Part shown: positions 8,614 through 16,751 of the stretch, piece after piece
Position numbering within the stretch: position 1 is the stretch's first letter
Layout of the letters: each line of letters opens with the position of its first letter
Origin: Legionella steigerwaltii
GTDB taxonomy: Bacteria > Pseudomonadota > Gammaproteobacteria > Legionellales > Legionellaceae
NCBI RefSeq assembly: GCF_001468065.1
Contig: NZ_LNYZ01000001.1
Location: 372,001 to 436,000, forward strand
Reading direction: 5' to 3'
Length of the DNA: 64,000 nt
Translations under genes and position numbers: made by a program
Notes under the pieces: model-generated
Database searches by the model: none
Told to the model about the DNA's origin: nothing
The model's input: only the letters and a program-made list of their open reading frames with translations

Positions 8614-9321
8614 TTATCCTTTATGTAATTTTTCTAAAATCTTTAAAGTATATTTTTCAATGATGGTCAACTTTTTTTGTGCTTCTTCGGTACTAAGACA
8701 GTGGGATGCCCGTTGTAGATGTTCCTCTTTGCTAACCATAAAATTATTTTTAAATTCAGGCTCAAGTTGTTCAAATAATTCCAACCAATGCTGAACAAAA
8801 ACGTGCATGGTGAGATCACTTAAGAAAGCGAATTGTTCTTTATTTTTTTCAAGGCTGATAAGAATTTGAGTTAATGCCGATAGTTTTGATTGAGTATTTA
8901 ATAAAGAATGCACTATTGCATTGAAATAAATGAGGCAACCTCCTGGCATGCCCGCTTCAACATAAAGTGCAATCTTGGAGTTTTTATTCAAATAATTTAG
9001 TTCATCCTCTGGTTTTATCCGCTTTTCTGCTGGCAGTAAATGAAGTACAGCAATAAATTGTGCAATTAAAGCAAAACGAATGAGATGCTCTTTTCTAAGC
9101 TGAGATGAAAAGTGAGCAACCTCTTGTGTTGAAAGCAGTAGATTTTTTGATACTCCGTTGATGCTTTCAGAAAGAGCACCCCATACCACTTCAGCTTCCC
9201 ACTTATGACTGTACGCGTTTAAGGTGTCGTAATTTCCTCGTTCTAAATCAATTTGATACTCAGATAGTGCATTTAAGAGTATTGATACCTTATCATTTAT
9301 CAATTGGGATTTTAAAAACAT
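8614..9321 (-). CDS. unknown helical protein between GT-B-like gene and kup
   Basis: This is a ~235-residue protein of unknown family. It is rich in Leu, Glu and Lys with amphipathic helices (LRKEHLIRFALIAQFIAVLHLLPAEKRI, then LSALTQILISLEKNKEQFAFL) and no signal peptide. An ATG exists at 9342, but a strong AGGAGG lies inside that frame and points to the ATG at 9321 (MFLKSQLINDK) as the true start. The upstream gene stops at 9346, so the two are translationally adjacent and almost surely co-transcribed. A partner or chaperone role for the upstream protein is possible but speculative. Confidence 0.55.
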   Translation of the reverse strand: MFLKSQLINDKVSILLNALSEYQIDLERGNYDTLNAYSHKWEAEVVWGALSESINGVSKNLLLSTQEVAHFSSQLRKEHLIRFALIAQFIAVLHLLPAEKRIKPEDELNYLNKNSKIALYVEAGMPGGCLIYFNAIVHSLLNTQSKLSALTQILISLEKNKEQFAFLSDLTMHVFVQHWLELFEQLEPEFKNNFMVSKEEHLQRASHCLSTEEAQKKLTIIEKYTLKILEKLHKG

Positions 9322-9345
9322 CATTCCTCCTGTCACTTCCATTTT

Positions 9346-11424
9346 TTAATCTAAAGAATGTTGGTTACTGGTATCAGGATCAGTATTCGGATCCGCATCA
9401 GTATTCGGATCAGCATCAGTTCCAATGCCTGCGGCCGCAGTATCTAACTCATCGTTTGGATGTTTCTCCAACCTCGCAGCTGCTATCTGCTTATCGTATA
9501 CTTCTTTATATTGCATAAACTTAACCAATTGCTCATTCGCACTTTCTGTTTCATATTCATCTTTATAGTCATAAGAACCAACACCTGAACTGGATCCCAC
9601 GGCACTGACCACGGTGGTACCAGTACCTATCCGAGCAGCACTATAACTGGCACCGGTACCGGTCACAGCAGTACCAGTACTGACCCCATTGGCACTGTAA
9701 CCAACACCAGTAGCACCGTAATAACTGGTCACGGCAGTACCGTGATGAGTCAATGATTGATCATCATCAATATTCAACACATCATTTTTATCACTACCAA
9801 ACAATATTGCTTCCGCTTCATTATAGGCTGCTTTATATACTGCAAAAGTCCTAACATATTGCTCATGCGCCTTATCTGCTTCGTCTTCATTATCTTCATC
9901 AGAGTACTCCTGGTACCTAACATATGCTCGGTATGCTGCTGCTCGATACGCATACTCGTCAGGCATATATCGACGCATGTAATTATGGACCCTATTTCGC
10001 TGTCGGGCTGTTTCCTCTGTAGCAATCGTGAGCCCTGGTATTTCTTGCTCAGGACTCGTTCGGGCATTATGGACACTTAAAATATTCGGAGAAAAATCTT
10101 TCTTAGGTAAAAGAGAGAGTTCTGCAAGAGCCATTTCTCCCTGATGAAAAGCATTTGCTAATTCGTATGTATCTGCTTGCTCAAGTAAACCAGCAAAGCT
10201 TTGTAGGTGAGGAGGGGCCAAATAAGCACACCTATGGATCCCTAACTTTTTTGCTTCTAAAATTGAAAAAGAACCTGTTGCCATCGAATACTCTGCGTCT
10301 TGCAAACCTCGCATTAAAATTTCTGTTGTTGATGTTCGAGGAAGAGAATACGTTGTTAAGCCATGCTCTCTACATAATGCATCCCAGCTTTTATAATTTT
10401 CTGTGTTTCCGTTTCTCTCTTTTGTTCCAATTAAAAGGACGGGATAATTTTTTTTCTTCTTTACCACAATATCCTCGATAAACTCACGACCTTTGTGTCC
10501 AGGATTATCTTTACTGCAATAAATGACGATGAGCTCATCTTTTGCTGTAGTTGCTGCAGCTGCAGCAACGTTCACTTTTATTAATCTTGGAGTGAGTTCT
10601 TGCAATTCATTTGCAAGTAAATACTTTATCCAATCATCTCGTGTTTGTTCTCGTTGTACTGCAGCTAAAGTGGTGGACGTTGAGGTAATTAGCCCACCAG
10701 CTGAGTAGACTCCTGGTTGCAGACAATAGACATTTTGATATTGATTTTGAATGAGTGCCGCTTTCATACTTATGCTTGGTCGAAGGCCTTTGCTTATATT
10801 CCTGTGATCTATATAACCACCAGGAGGAGCACACAGTAAAATTTTTGCAGTTTCAGGGACTTTTAACATCTTTTTTATGTGGTCAGCCCCATTCTCGTTA
10901 AGTTGATGTGCCCATCCAGCAATAATGAATAAATCTAAAGTAGGTTCCCTAAGTTTGGTGGGTTTAATAAATAGGGTAATTGTTAGGCCAGATGATTTCT
11001 TGACTGTATTGGGAGGAGTAATGCATTTAGTGGTTGTTTGAATGCATTTAGAAAGAAGCGCTGTACCTTGTTCTTCTTTGTATTTTGACTTGTCAACAGG
11101 GACCTCTTGAAGCCAAAATTTAATTTTATCAGGACTAAATCCCATCGCCGTCATTTTTACGAGCAACTTATTCACCGCTTTTTGAGCACGTTCCTCTGAT
11201 TTTTTATCATATGCAATATAAATTCCAATTTCTGCGTCTTTAGATAAACCTTGAATAACCGCGCCATGGATAATTTCTAAAAATCGCTCATCCCCTGCGG
11301 TATTTCCTTCAAATTTGGTATAAAAGAGCACCTTTTTACTGGTCGCTTGCGAATTGTTTCCACCCACCCGATTCCTGGATGTGTCAATTTCAATAACTTT
11401 CTCTTTATCAGACTTTGAATGCAT
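9346..11424 (-). CDS. GT-B-like protein with low-complexity tail, candidate effector
   Basis: This is a 692-residue protein with no family I can name. Residues ~25-470 alternate beta-strands and helices (KKVLFYTKFEGNTAGDERF, TLDLFIIAGWAHQ, ELIVIYCSKDNPGHKG, YPVLLIGTKE). The segment MATGSFSILEAKKLG resembles the donor-site region of GT-B glycosyltransferases. A Tyr/Ala/Glu helical part follows (YAYRAAAYRAYVRYQEY), then a Thr/Gly/Val/Ser-rich stretch encoded by GGTACC-like repeats, and an Asp-Pro-Asn-Thr repeat at the end. ATG at 11424 with TAAGGA upstream is chosen over a TTG at 11457. No secretion signal is visible at the N-terminus. Confidence 0.55.
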   Translation of the reverse strand: MHSKSDKEKVIEIDTSRNRVGGNNSQATSKKVLFYTKFEGNTAGDERFLEIIHGAVIQGLSKDAEIGIYIAYDKKSEERAQKAVNKLLVKMTAMGFSPDKIKFWLQEVPVDKSKYKEEQGTALLSKCIQTTTKCITPPNTVKKSSGLTITLFIKPTKLREPTLDLFIIAGWAHQLNENGADHIKKMLKVPETAKILLCAPPGGYIDHRNISKGLRPSISMKAALIQNQYQNVYCLQPGVYSAGGLITSTSTTLAAVQREQTRDDWIKYLLANELQELTPRLIKVNVAAAAATTAKDELIVIYCSKDNPGHKGREFIEDIVVKKKKNYPVLLIGTKERNGNTENYKSWDALCREHGLTTYSLPRTSTTEILMRGLQDAEYSMATGSFSILEAKKLGIHRCAYLAPPHLQSFAGLLEQADTYELANAFHQGEMALAELSLLPKKDFSPNILSVHNARTSPEQEIPGLTIATEETARQRNRVHNYMRRYMPDEYAYRAAAYRAYVRYQEYSDEDNEDEADKAHEQYVRTFAVYKAAYNEAEAILFGSDKNDVLNIDDDQSLTHHGTAVTSYYGATGVGYSANGVSTGTAVTGTGASYSAARIGTGTTVVSAVGSSSGVGSYDYKDEYETESANEQLVKFMQYKEVYDKQIAAARLEKHPNDELDTAAAGIGTDADPNTDADPNTDPDTSNQHSLD
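9360..9420 (-). repeat. short tandem repeat encoding Asp-Ala-Asp-Pro-Asn-Thr
   Basis: The DNA repeats GATCAGTATTCGGATC-type units near the 3' end of the GT-B-like gene, giving DADPNTDADPNTDPDT in the protein. Such in-frame units can vary in number by slippage. Confidence 0.6.
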
Positions 11425-11539
11425 TTTAGTTTCCTTACCTAAGCACCTTGTGATCAAGTGGCTACAAGGGGCATTCTCTTTTGTTTAATTATAGCTCGAG
11501 TAATAAACACAAAATCAAAGAGAACAATGTAATCCACTG

Positions 11540-11812
11540 ATGTTAGAAATGCTGACTGATGAACGTCTTGAAAAAAGGGGGACAAGGGAACAAGCAATAG
11601 ACACGCCAACTAAAGAGCAAAGAGAAGAAACAGTACAACATCAATCTGGTTTAGTATATCACGGACCATCTTACACCTTCTTTGAAAATCATCCATCACC
11701 AGATTCAATGAGTAGCGAAAGTTTGTCAGTCCAACACACAAGTGACGAAACGGATGAAGAGGACACGATCGAAAAAGGCACTCAAGAAAAAATTCTCCAA
11801 GGCCCTAAATAA
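11540..11812 (+). CDS. small acidic protein of unknown function
   Basis: This 90-residue hydrophilic protein has no recognisable domain. It is rich in Glu, Thr and Ser, with an acidic C-terminal stretch (SDETDEEDTIEK) about 10-20 residues from the end. That resembles the E-block found near the C-terminus of many Dot/Icm substrates. The ribosome-binding site is poor. It starts ~115 bases from the divergently transcribed GT-B-like gene. It could be a small effector, a disordered regulator or a chance frame. Confidence 0.4.
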   Translation: MLEMLTDERLEKRGTREQAIDTPTKEQREETVQHQSGLVYHGPSYTFFENHPSPDSMSSESLSVQHTSDETDEEDTIEKGTQEKILQGPK

Positions 11813-11943
11813 TATGAATATCACTTAATGCTTATTTGGAAACTGCTGCTGAGTAAAAATTATATTCCGGATATGATAAGCTTGACTTTATCACCAAAGA
11901 ATTAGGCAAAGATTGCTGTTCACCAAAAAGGAGTTTATAGAAG

Positions 11944-12735
11944 ATGTTATACTTGGAAAAATTATTTTCAGTCGAAGATAAATCTGTCTTAATTACAGGT
12001 GCCGCTTCAGGACTTGGTCAACATTGTTCCGCGTTATTTGCAAGATTAGGCAGTAAAGTCGCATATGCTGATATTAACTCAAAGGGTTTAAATGAAACTG
12101 AATCAGTAATCAAAACATCGAAGCATCATCCAATCAAATTGCATCTAGACATTACTGATGAAAAGAAAGTAGAACAGGCTGTGGTTCAAGTCACAGAAAC
12201 TTTTGGCTGCATTGATGTATTAATTAATTGTGCGGCTGTAATTGATTACAGACCGTTTATGGAGGTGACTCAGTCAATTTGGAATAAAACATTTCAAGTT
12301 GACCTGCTAGGAACCTGGATCGTTTCAAAAGCAGTAGCGACCAGTATGATTAATAAAAAAGTCGCTGGGTCTATCATTAATTTATCTTCCTCGCTTTATC
12401 ATCGTACTCAAAAGGATTTAATTCCTTACAATTCAATTAAAGCAGCTATTGCACATATGACAAAAAGTATGGGATTAGAGCTTTTAGAGCATAATATTCG
12501 GGTTAACGCAGTAGCGCCGGGTTTCATGAAAACCAAAATGGTTGCTGAATTCTTAAAAACTGAAGACGGAAAAAAAGCGATAAAATCTGTTCCTTATAAA
12601 CGAGCAGCTGAGTTGGAAGAATTGGATGGCTGTATTTTACTGCTTGCTAGCAACGCATCGAGCTATATGTCTGGTACTATTATAAAAGTTGATGGCGGAC
12701 TTGCTTTTAATCATATAGAAATCTCAAACGACTAG
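11944..12735 (+). CDS. short-chain dehydrogenase/reductase (SDR)
   Basis: This is a classical SDR, an NAD(P)-dependent oxidoreductase of 263 residues. The Rossmann glycine motif is TGAASGLG near residue 20, followed by the strand-4 motif NCAAV (family NNAG). The catalytic Ser lies in LSSSLYH, the Tyr-x-x-x-Lys is YNSIK, and the C-terminal half has VNAVAPGFMKT and the GTIIKVDGG ending typical of the family. An AAGGAG sits 9 bases before the ATG. The substrate is unknown. It stands alone between unrelated genes. Confidence 0.85.
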   Translation: MLYLEKLFSVEDKSVLITGAASGLGQHCSALFARLGSKVAYADINSKGLNETESVIKTSKHHPIKLHLDITDEKKVEQAVVQVTETFGCIDVLINCAAVIDYRPFMEVTQSIWNKTFQVDLLGTWIVSKAVATSMINKKVAGSIINLSSSLYHRTQKDLIPYNSIKAAIAHMTKSMGLELLEHNIRVNAVAPGFMKTKMVAEFLKTEDGKKAIKSVPYKRAAELEELDGCILLLASNASSYMSGTIIKVDGGLAFNHIEISND

Positions 12736-12788
12736 ATAACAATTAAGTTTGGTCATTTTGACCCCTTGGCTACGTGCATTAGTACCTT

Positions 12789-12950
12789 TTATTTCAGAAA
12801 TCTCAAATAAAAGGCAGTAAAAACCAAAACGATGCCTATGTTCGCCATCAGTCGCTCCCAGAACCGATCCATGAAGAATAACAGATCAATGCCGACGACT
12901 ACAGCGATTAAGATCACAATATATATTACAATCAAAATCTGTTTTGTCAT
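12789..12950 (-). CDS. 53-residue membrane protein with two spans
   Basis: A short ATG frame encodes MTKQILIVIYIVILIAVVVG followed by IDLLFFMDRFWERLMANIG and IVLVFTAFYLRFLK. This predicts two transmembrane helices joined by a short charged loop containing RFWER. The alternation of hydrophobic and charged segments is protein-like. It lies convergent to the SDR gene and ends 54 bases after it. It is too short for many gene finders; the function is unknown. Confidence 0.6.
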   Translation of the reverse strand: MTKQILIVIYIVILIAVVVGIDLLFFMDRFWERLMANIGIVLVFTAFYLRFLK

Positions 12951-12996
12951 AACATACAGAATAGAGTTGTTTTAAGTAAAGATCAAAACAGCTTAT

Positions 12997-13033
12997 TTGC
13001 ATATGAAAATTAAATGGACTATAATTTCATATG
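12997..13033 (+). promoter_or_regulatory. promoter and operator of the Xre/RES toxin-antitoxin operon
   Basis: A -35 TTGCAT (12997-13002) and -10 TATAAT (13020-13025) are separated by 17 bases. An inverted repeat (CATATGAAAATT at 13000-13011 and AATTTCATATG at 13023-13033) overlaps both elements. This is the arrangement expected for autorepression by the antitoxin. Confidence 0.65.
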
Positions 13034-13056
13034 AAATATGAGGGAAAGAGGTATTT

Positions 13057-13431
13057 ATGAAAACTTCCTTAAAAATTGATCATCAAAAAGAGCGAGTTTT
13101 AACTAAGGCTATTTTAAAATTAGCTGATTTTTATAATTTAACTGGTAAAGATTTACATAGCATTATTGGAGTTAGTGAGTCCACCATAACACGATTAAAT
13201 CAAGGTAAAGCATATATATCGCCAACTACCAAAGAAGGAGAAATAGCATTACTTCTTTTAAGAGTATACAGGGGATTAAATTCATTAATTGGAAATAATC
13301 ACGAAAAAGCAAAATTATGGCTAAATAGTCACAATAAATATTTCAACCAAAAGCCTATTGATCGGTTAAAGACGGTTACTGGCTTAGTCGAAGTAGTAAG
13401 TTATATCGATGCAATGCGTGGAAAGCTATGA
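13057..13431 (+). CDS. Xre/MbcA/ParS-type antitoxin
   Basis: This is a 124-residue antitoxin of the RES-Xre toxin-antitoxin family. The N-terminal half is an Xre-like helix-turn-helix (LTGKDLHSIIGVSESTITRLNQG). The C-terminal half matches the DUF2384 toxin-binding region (LLLLRVYRGLNSLIGNNHEKAKLWLNS, then GLVEVVSYIDAMRGKL at the very end, the part known to block the toxin active site). AGAGG precedes the ATG. It overlaps the toxin gene by four bases (ATGA), which couples translation. Palindromic operator sites in the promoter support autoregulation. Confidence 0.9.
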   Translation: MKTSLKIDHQKERVLTKAILKLADFYNLTGKDLHSIIGVSESTITRLNQGKAYISPTTKEGEIALLLLRVYRGLNSLIGNNHEKAKLWLNSHNKYFNQKPIDRLKTVTGLVEVVSYIDAMRGKL

Positions 13432-14150
13432 ATATATGGAAGTTGTGTGAGGGGAATCAATTCATCAGTACTATTTCTGTTGAACCATGGAGAGTAGTAG
13501 AGGATCAACATATTTTAAGTTCCCGTGATTTAGTTGATTCCATAGAAGAACATGATCTTTTAGAAGAATTAATAGAGGAATCAAAACCATTAATTGAAAA
13601 AAGAAAAGATTATTTAATATTTACTCCTTTTCGATATCCTCCATTAAAATACGGCTCTCGTTTTGGTAGTACGTTTGAACCGTCACTTTGGTATGGCTCT
13701 TTACAACTTGAGACAGCTTTTACTGAGGTCGCTTATTACAGATTAAAATTTTTTGAAGATACTAGTGCTGATTTAGGTTATGTTGAAATTTCTATGACTG
13801 CATTTACTGCCTTTATAGTCAGTAATAGGGGAATAGATTTAACAGATAAGCCATTTAATCAATACACGCAATATATTTCCGACAAAAGCACCTATGATTA
13901 TAGTCATTTATTAGGCACACACATGAGAGAGGATAATATTGAAGTATTTATTTATAGTTCCGCGCGAACGGCTGAAATGACTAAAAATATAGCAGCATTT
14001 ACGCAATCTGTATTTCAACGTAAAAAAAATCAATATGTTAATAATGAACAAAAATGGAAATGTTTCGCTAATAGACACAGTATAGAATTTACACGTATGG
14101 AGCTTAAGGGAAACAAAAGATTTTCTTTTTCTGAAGATTATTTCTTATAA
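13428..14150 (+). CDS. RES-domain NAD-degrading toxin
   Basis: This is the RES-family toxin of the pair. Characterised members (MbcT, Res of P. putida) destroy cellular NAD+. The conserved elements are visible: Arg in YGSRFG (~78), Glu in LETAFTEVAYY (~95-100) and Ser in YSSAR (~177), the three residues that name the family. At 240 residues it is somewhat longer than the usual 150-230, with an N-terminal extension of about 60 residues. No frameshift is seen, so the module looks functional. It is the second gene of the operon and its start codon lies inside the antitoxin stop region. Confidence 0.88.
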   Translation: MNIWKLCEGNQFISTISVEPWRVVEDQHILSSRDLVDSIEEHDLLEELIEESKPLIEKRKDYLIFTPFRYPPLKYGSRFGSTFEPSLWYGSLQLETAFTEVAYYRLKFFEDTSADLGYVEISMTAFTAFIVSNRGIDLTDKPFNQYTQYISDKSTYDYSHLLGTHMREDNIEVFIYSSARTAEMTKNIAAFTQSVFQRKKNQYVNNEQKWKCFANRHSIEFTRMELKGNKRFSFSEDYFL

Positions 14151-14265
14151 ATGCTCTAAATCAAGACCTTAAATTGAACATGCTGTTGACAAGTTGGCTT
14201 AAATGAGTTGAAATTTTTGGTTTGAATTTTAAATCTGAGAATGAAGTTATTAATTGAGATTTGTT

Positions 14266-14943
14266 ATGTTTACAATTAAATTTAATGGAATTGTTATTGG
14301 TACTCTTGAGGATCATGCTGATGAGCATAGTTTAAATCTTTTAATCGGTCGTTATCTATTTGGAGAATTTGCAATCGGTCGGATTTCAAATTCTGTAGAA
14401 CAATCCTCTGGTTGGCTTACTTTAAAACCCAAAGCTTCACTTCATATTGATTATAGAGTTACCTTTCCTGTTGCCTCTCCTGACAGAAATATTAAGGGAA
14501 AACCATTAATTCAATATTTCACAAAAGAGGAATTTAAAACGGGATTAGAGATTACTATACAACATAAAAAAAAGGAGTACATTTACATTGAAAGTGACAT
14601 TTTGCAGCAAAGGAAAAATTTCATAAATCAACTCAAGGTTACTCTGTTTGCATTGGCGAGCAATCGCCTTGATTCTCTGCCCCTTCTTCCTATTGAACTG
14701 ATTAAACTTATTGTATTCAAAGCAAGCCCACGTACAGTGACCATGGAAGATATAAACAAGTGGACAGAAGTTATTTTAAAAAGAGATATAAAAATAGTTG
14801 AATCATTGCCTGAGCGCGAGAGTAAAGATATTACTTTTTTTAGACCTAAAAACAGGAACTCCCAAACTACATGTGACAATTTTTTGAATGTGAGTATTGT
14901 GACTCTCGGTGCCATAGCAGCTATTGGAAGTATGTTATCGTGA
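14266..14943 (+). CDS. F-box-like protein, candidate effector
   Basis: This ~225-residue protein has no overall family I recognise. Around residues 140-165 it reads LDSLPLLPIELIKLIVFKAS, which fits the F-box pattern LPxELxxxI that binds Skp1 in host ubiquitin ligases. Several Legionella effectors (AnkB, LegU1) use such boxes. The N-terminal part is beta-rich (MFTIKFNGIVIGTLEDHADE); the C-terminus ends in a hydrophobic segment (VSIVTLGAIAAIGSMLS) that could insert in a membrane. ATG at 14266 is preferred over a TTG at 14254. The F-box call rests on a short motif only. Confidence 0.45.
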   Translation: MFTIKFNGIVIGTLEDHADEHSLNLLIGRYLFGEFAIGRISNSVEQSSGWLTLKPKASLHIDYRVTFPVASPDRNIKGKPLIQYFTKEEFKTGLEITIQHKKKEYIYIESDILQQRKNFINQLKVTLFALASNRLDSLPLLPIELIKLIVFKASPRTVTMEDINKWTEVILKRDIKIVESLPERESKDITFFRPKNRNSQTTCDNFLNVSIVTLGAIAAIGSMLS

Positions 14944-15131
14944 GATAGTAATTGGGGAAAGCCTTGCTTTTTTCCTAAAGCAATATTGAACTGTACAATC
15001 AATATTTAGAAACTCTAAAAAAACCAATTAATTAGTCCCTAAGCATTACGTATTTAAAAGAATATATTTTACACATACGGTATATTTGATGTATATTTTC
15101 TGGGATAATATAAATTATCAAATGAATAGTC

Positions 15132-16751
15132 ATGCTCACCAAAACAGAAAACCCAAACGAAACTTTAGAAATTGAAATAAAGACCTTAACAGGTAAAATA
15201 TGTATTATTGTTTTGTCAAAAAAATCTTCAAAATCTCCCTTAGATCAAATTTATGAACAATTGGTTGCCAAAAGGGAACTAAAAGAAAATGAAATTGATA
15301 AATATATGATTTTTGATTTGCAGTTATTTGGTGGAAGCCTAAATCTAAAACACGCAACTACTTTTGAAGACTTGGTTGCTGCTTTTGAAAAACGAAAACC
15401 TACGCATAGAATTTTTGGCCTTAGATTAAGCCCTGGTTTGCGTGAAGAAATAACAAAAAATGCTAATAAATTGAGTTTTTATTCAGTATCTATTATTAAC
15501 CTCTATCTTCAAATGTTTGATATTTGTGATAGAGATAGAGGCTTAAAGAATTATGCAAAAGGTGCTGAAGAGACCTTTTTAAGCACTGTTTTTACGCTTC
15601 TATATGATCAAACAGAGCGCGAAGCTTTTTTGCTTGGTGATCGAGAGTATCTTTTCCAAAATGAGGATCTAAGAACTCTTGTAACTTCCTTTTTACTCAG
15701 TAATTCCGAGTTAAAATTAGAAAAAGACTTTGCAATAGAACAAAAAAGACATATGAGAAGAAATTTCTCAATGTTTATTGAAAAACTATTAAAAGATGTT
15801 ACTAATATTGCTGTTAAGGAAAAAGAAGAAGGATCAATAATATCAAGAACAGAGGATGTCATTAGCAGAAAGTTAAAACCACAAGAGTTAATATTGACGC
15901 AGACTAAGGCTGTTGGGCTTTTGCAGATAGTAAACGGGGAGCGTGAGCAGTATGCAAGCTTGGAAACACCAATGGAAGAAGTTCTTCCAGGCCTTTATCT
16001 TGGGAATCAAATAGCGCATGAAACTATATTTGATTTAATACAGAGGAATGAAAGTTCTTTTACGTTTAATTTAGATTGCGGATCTCAGAAAAAGGATAAC
16101 GATGCAAAAACCACTGGTTATTTAGCGATACCTCTAGCTGATACACCCGATGTATTTATTTCACCAGAAACTTTTTCCAGAGGCATTGATGCAATTGAAA
16201 AAGGATTAAAAACAGGTAATGTTTTAGTAAATTGCCAAGCAGGAACTGCGCGCAGCGCAAGTATGGTGGTTGCCTATATTATTAAACATTTTAGCACTGA
16301 AGAAATTAGACAAAAAAGCGCTAAAGAGCTAGTAGACACGGCAGTTGCTGTTGTGCGGAAAAAGCGCAAGTGTGCATTTGTAGGTCAACAAGAGAAAGCT
16401 TTAATAATCTTTGCAGAAAGTATAAAAGCAATTGAACTGAGTAAATTTGAACAAAATGAGGTCAGGGCTATTATTGGTGAATTAAAAGCCCTTGATAATA
16501 CACGTGATGTTCACCTTACCCCAGGAGAGAGAGAGGCAGTCCAACGTCTGATTAATACGGCAAACGCTGTCTTAGGTAATAATTATCAAGAAGAATCGCT
16601 ATTAAAGAATGATGATGTTGATGTTTTACTTAGTAACCCAAGGATTAGCCCCATAATTAATTTTTTCGCTCTTGCATTCCAAAAGATAATGGATTTTGCC
16701 GCTGAAACGTTACACGTCAATTTTCAATTTTGCCCATCGGTTTTGAACTGA
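15132..16751 (+). CDS. dual-specificity phosphatase-like effector candidate
   Basis: This 539-residue protein has a dual-specificity/tyrosine phosphatase domain at ~280-430. It opens with VLPGLYLGN, a classic DUSP start. The general acid candidates Asp337/Asp340 lie in PLADTPD, and the P-loop is NCQAGTARSAS with Cys368 and Arg374, preserving C-x5-R-S. The usual His before the Cys is Asn. The N-terminal ~270 residues and the C-terminal ~100 residues are unassigned. DUSP domains are common in eukaryotes and in Legionella effectors. The 3' end overlaps the end of plaB on the other strand by 35 bases. Confidence 0.75.
   Translation: MLTKTENPNETLEIEIKTLTGKICIIVLSKKSSKSPLDQIYEQLVAKRELKENEIDKYMIFDLQLFGGSLNLKHATTFEDLVAAFEKRKPTHRIFGLRLSPGLREEITKNANKLSFYSVSIINLYLQMFDICDRDRGLKNYAKGAEETFLSTVFTLLYDQTEREAFLLGDREYLFQNEDLRTLVTSFLLSNSELKLEKDFAIEQKRHMRRNFSMFIEKLLKDVTNIAVKEKEEGSIISRTEDVISRKLKPQELILTQTKAVGLLQIVNGEREQYASLETPMEEVLPGLYLGNQIAHETIFDLIQRNESSFTFNLDCGSQKKDNDAKTTGYLAIPLADTPDVFISPETFSRGIDAIEKGLKTGNVLVNCQAGTARSASMVVAYIIKHFSTEEIRQKSAKELVDTAVAVVRKKRKCAFVGQQEKALIIFAESIKAIELSKFEQNEVRAIIGELKALDNTRDVHLTPGEREAVQRLINTANAVLGNNYQEESLLKNDDVDVLLSNPRISPIINFFALAFQKIMDFAAETLHVNFQFCPSVLN

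Noticed and set aside
9757-10481. Several plus-strand and alternate minus-strand frames in the GT-B-like gene
   Set aside because: They are by-products of the repeat-rich coding sequence of the long minus-strand gene.
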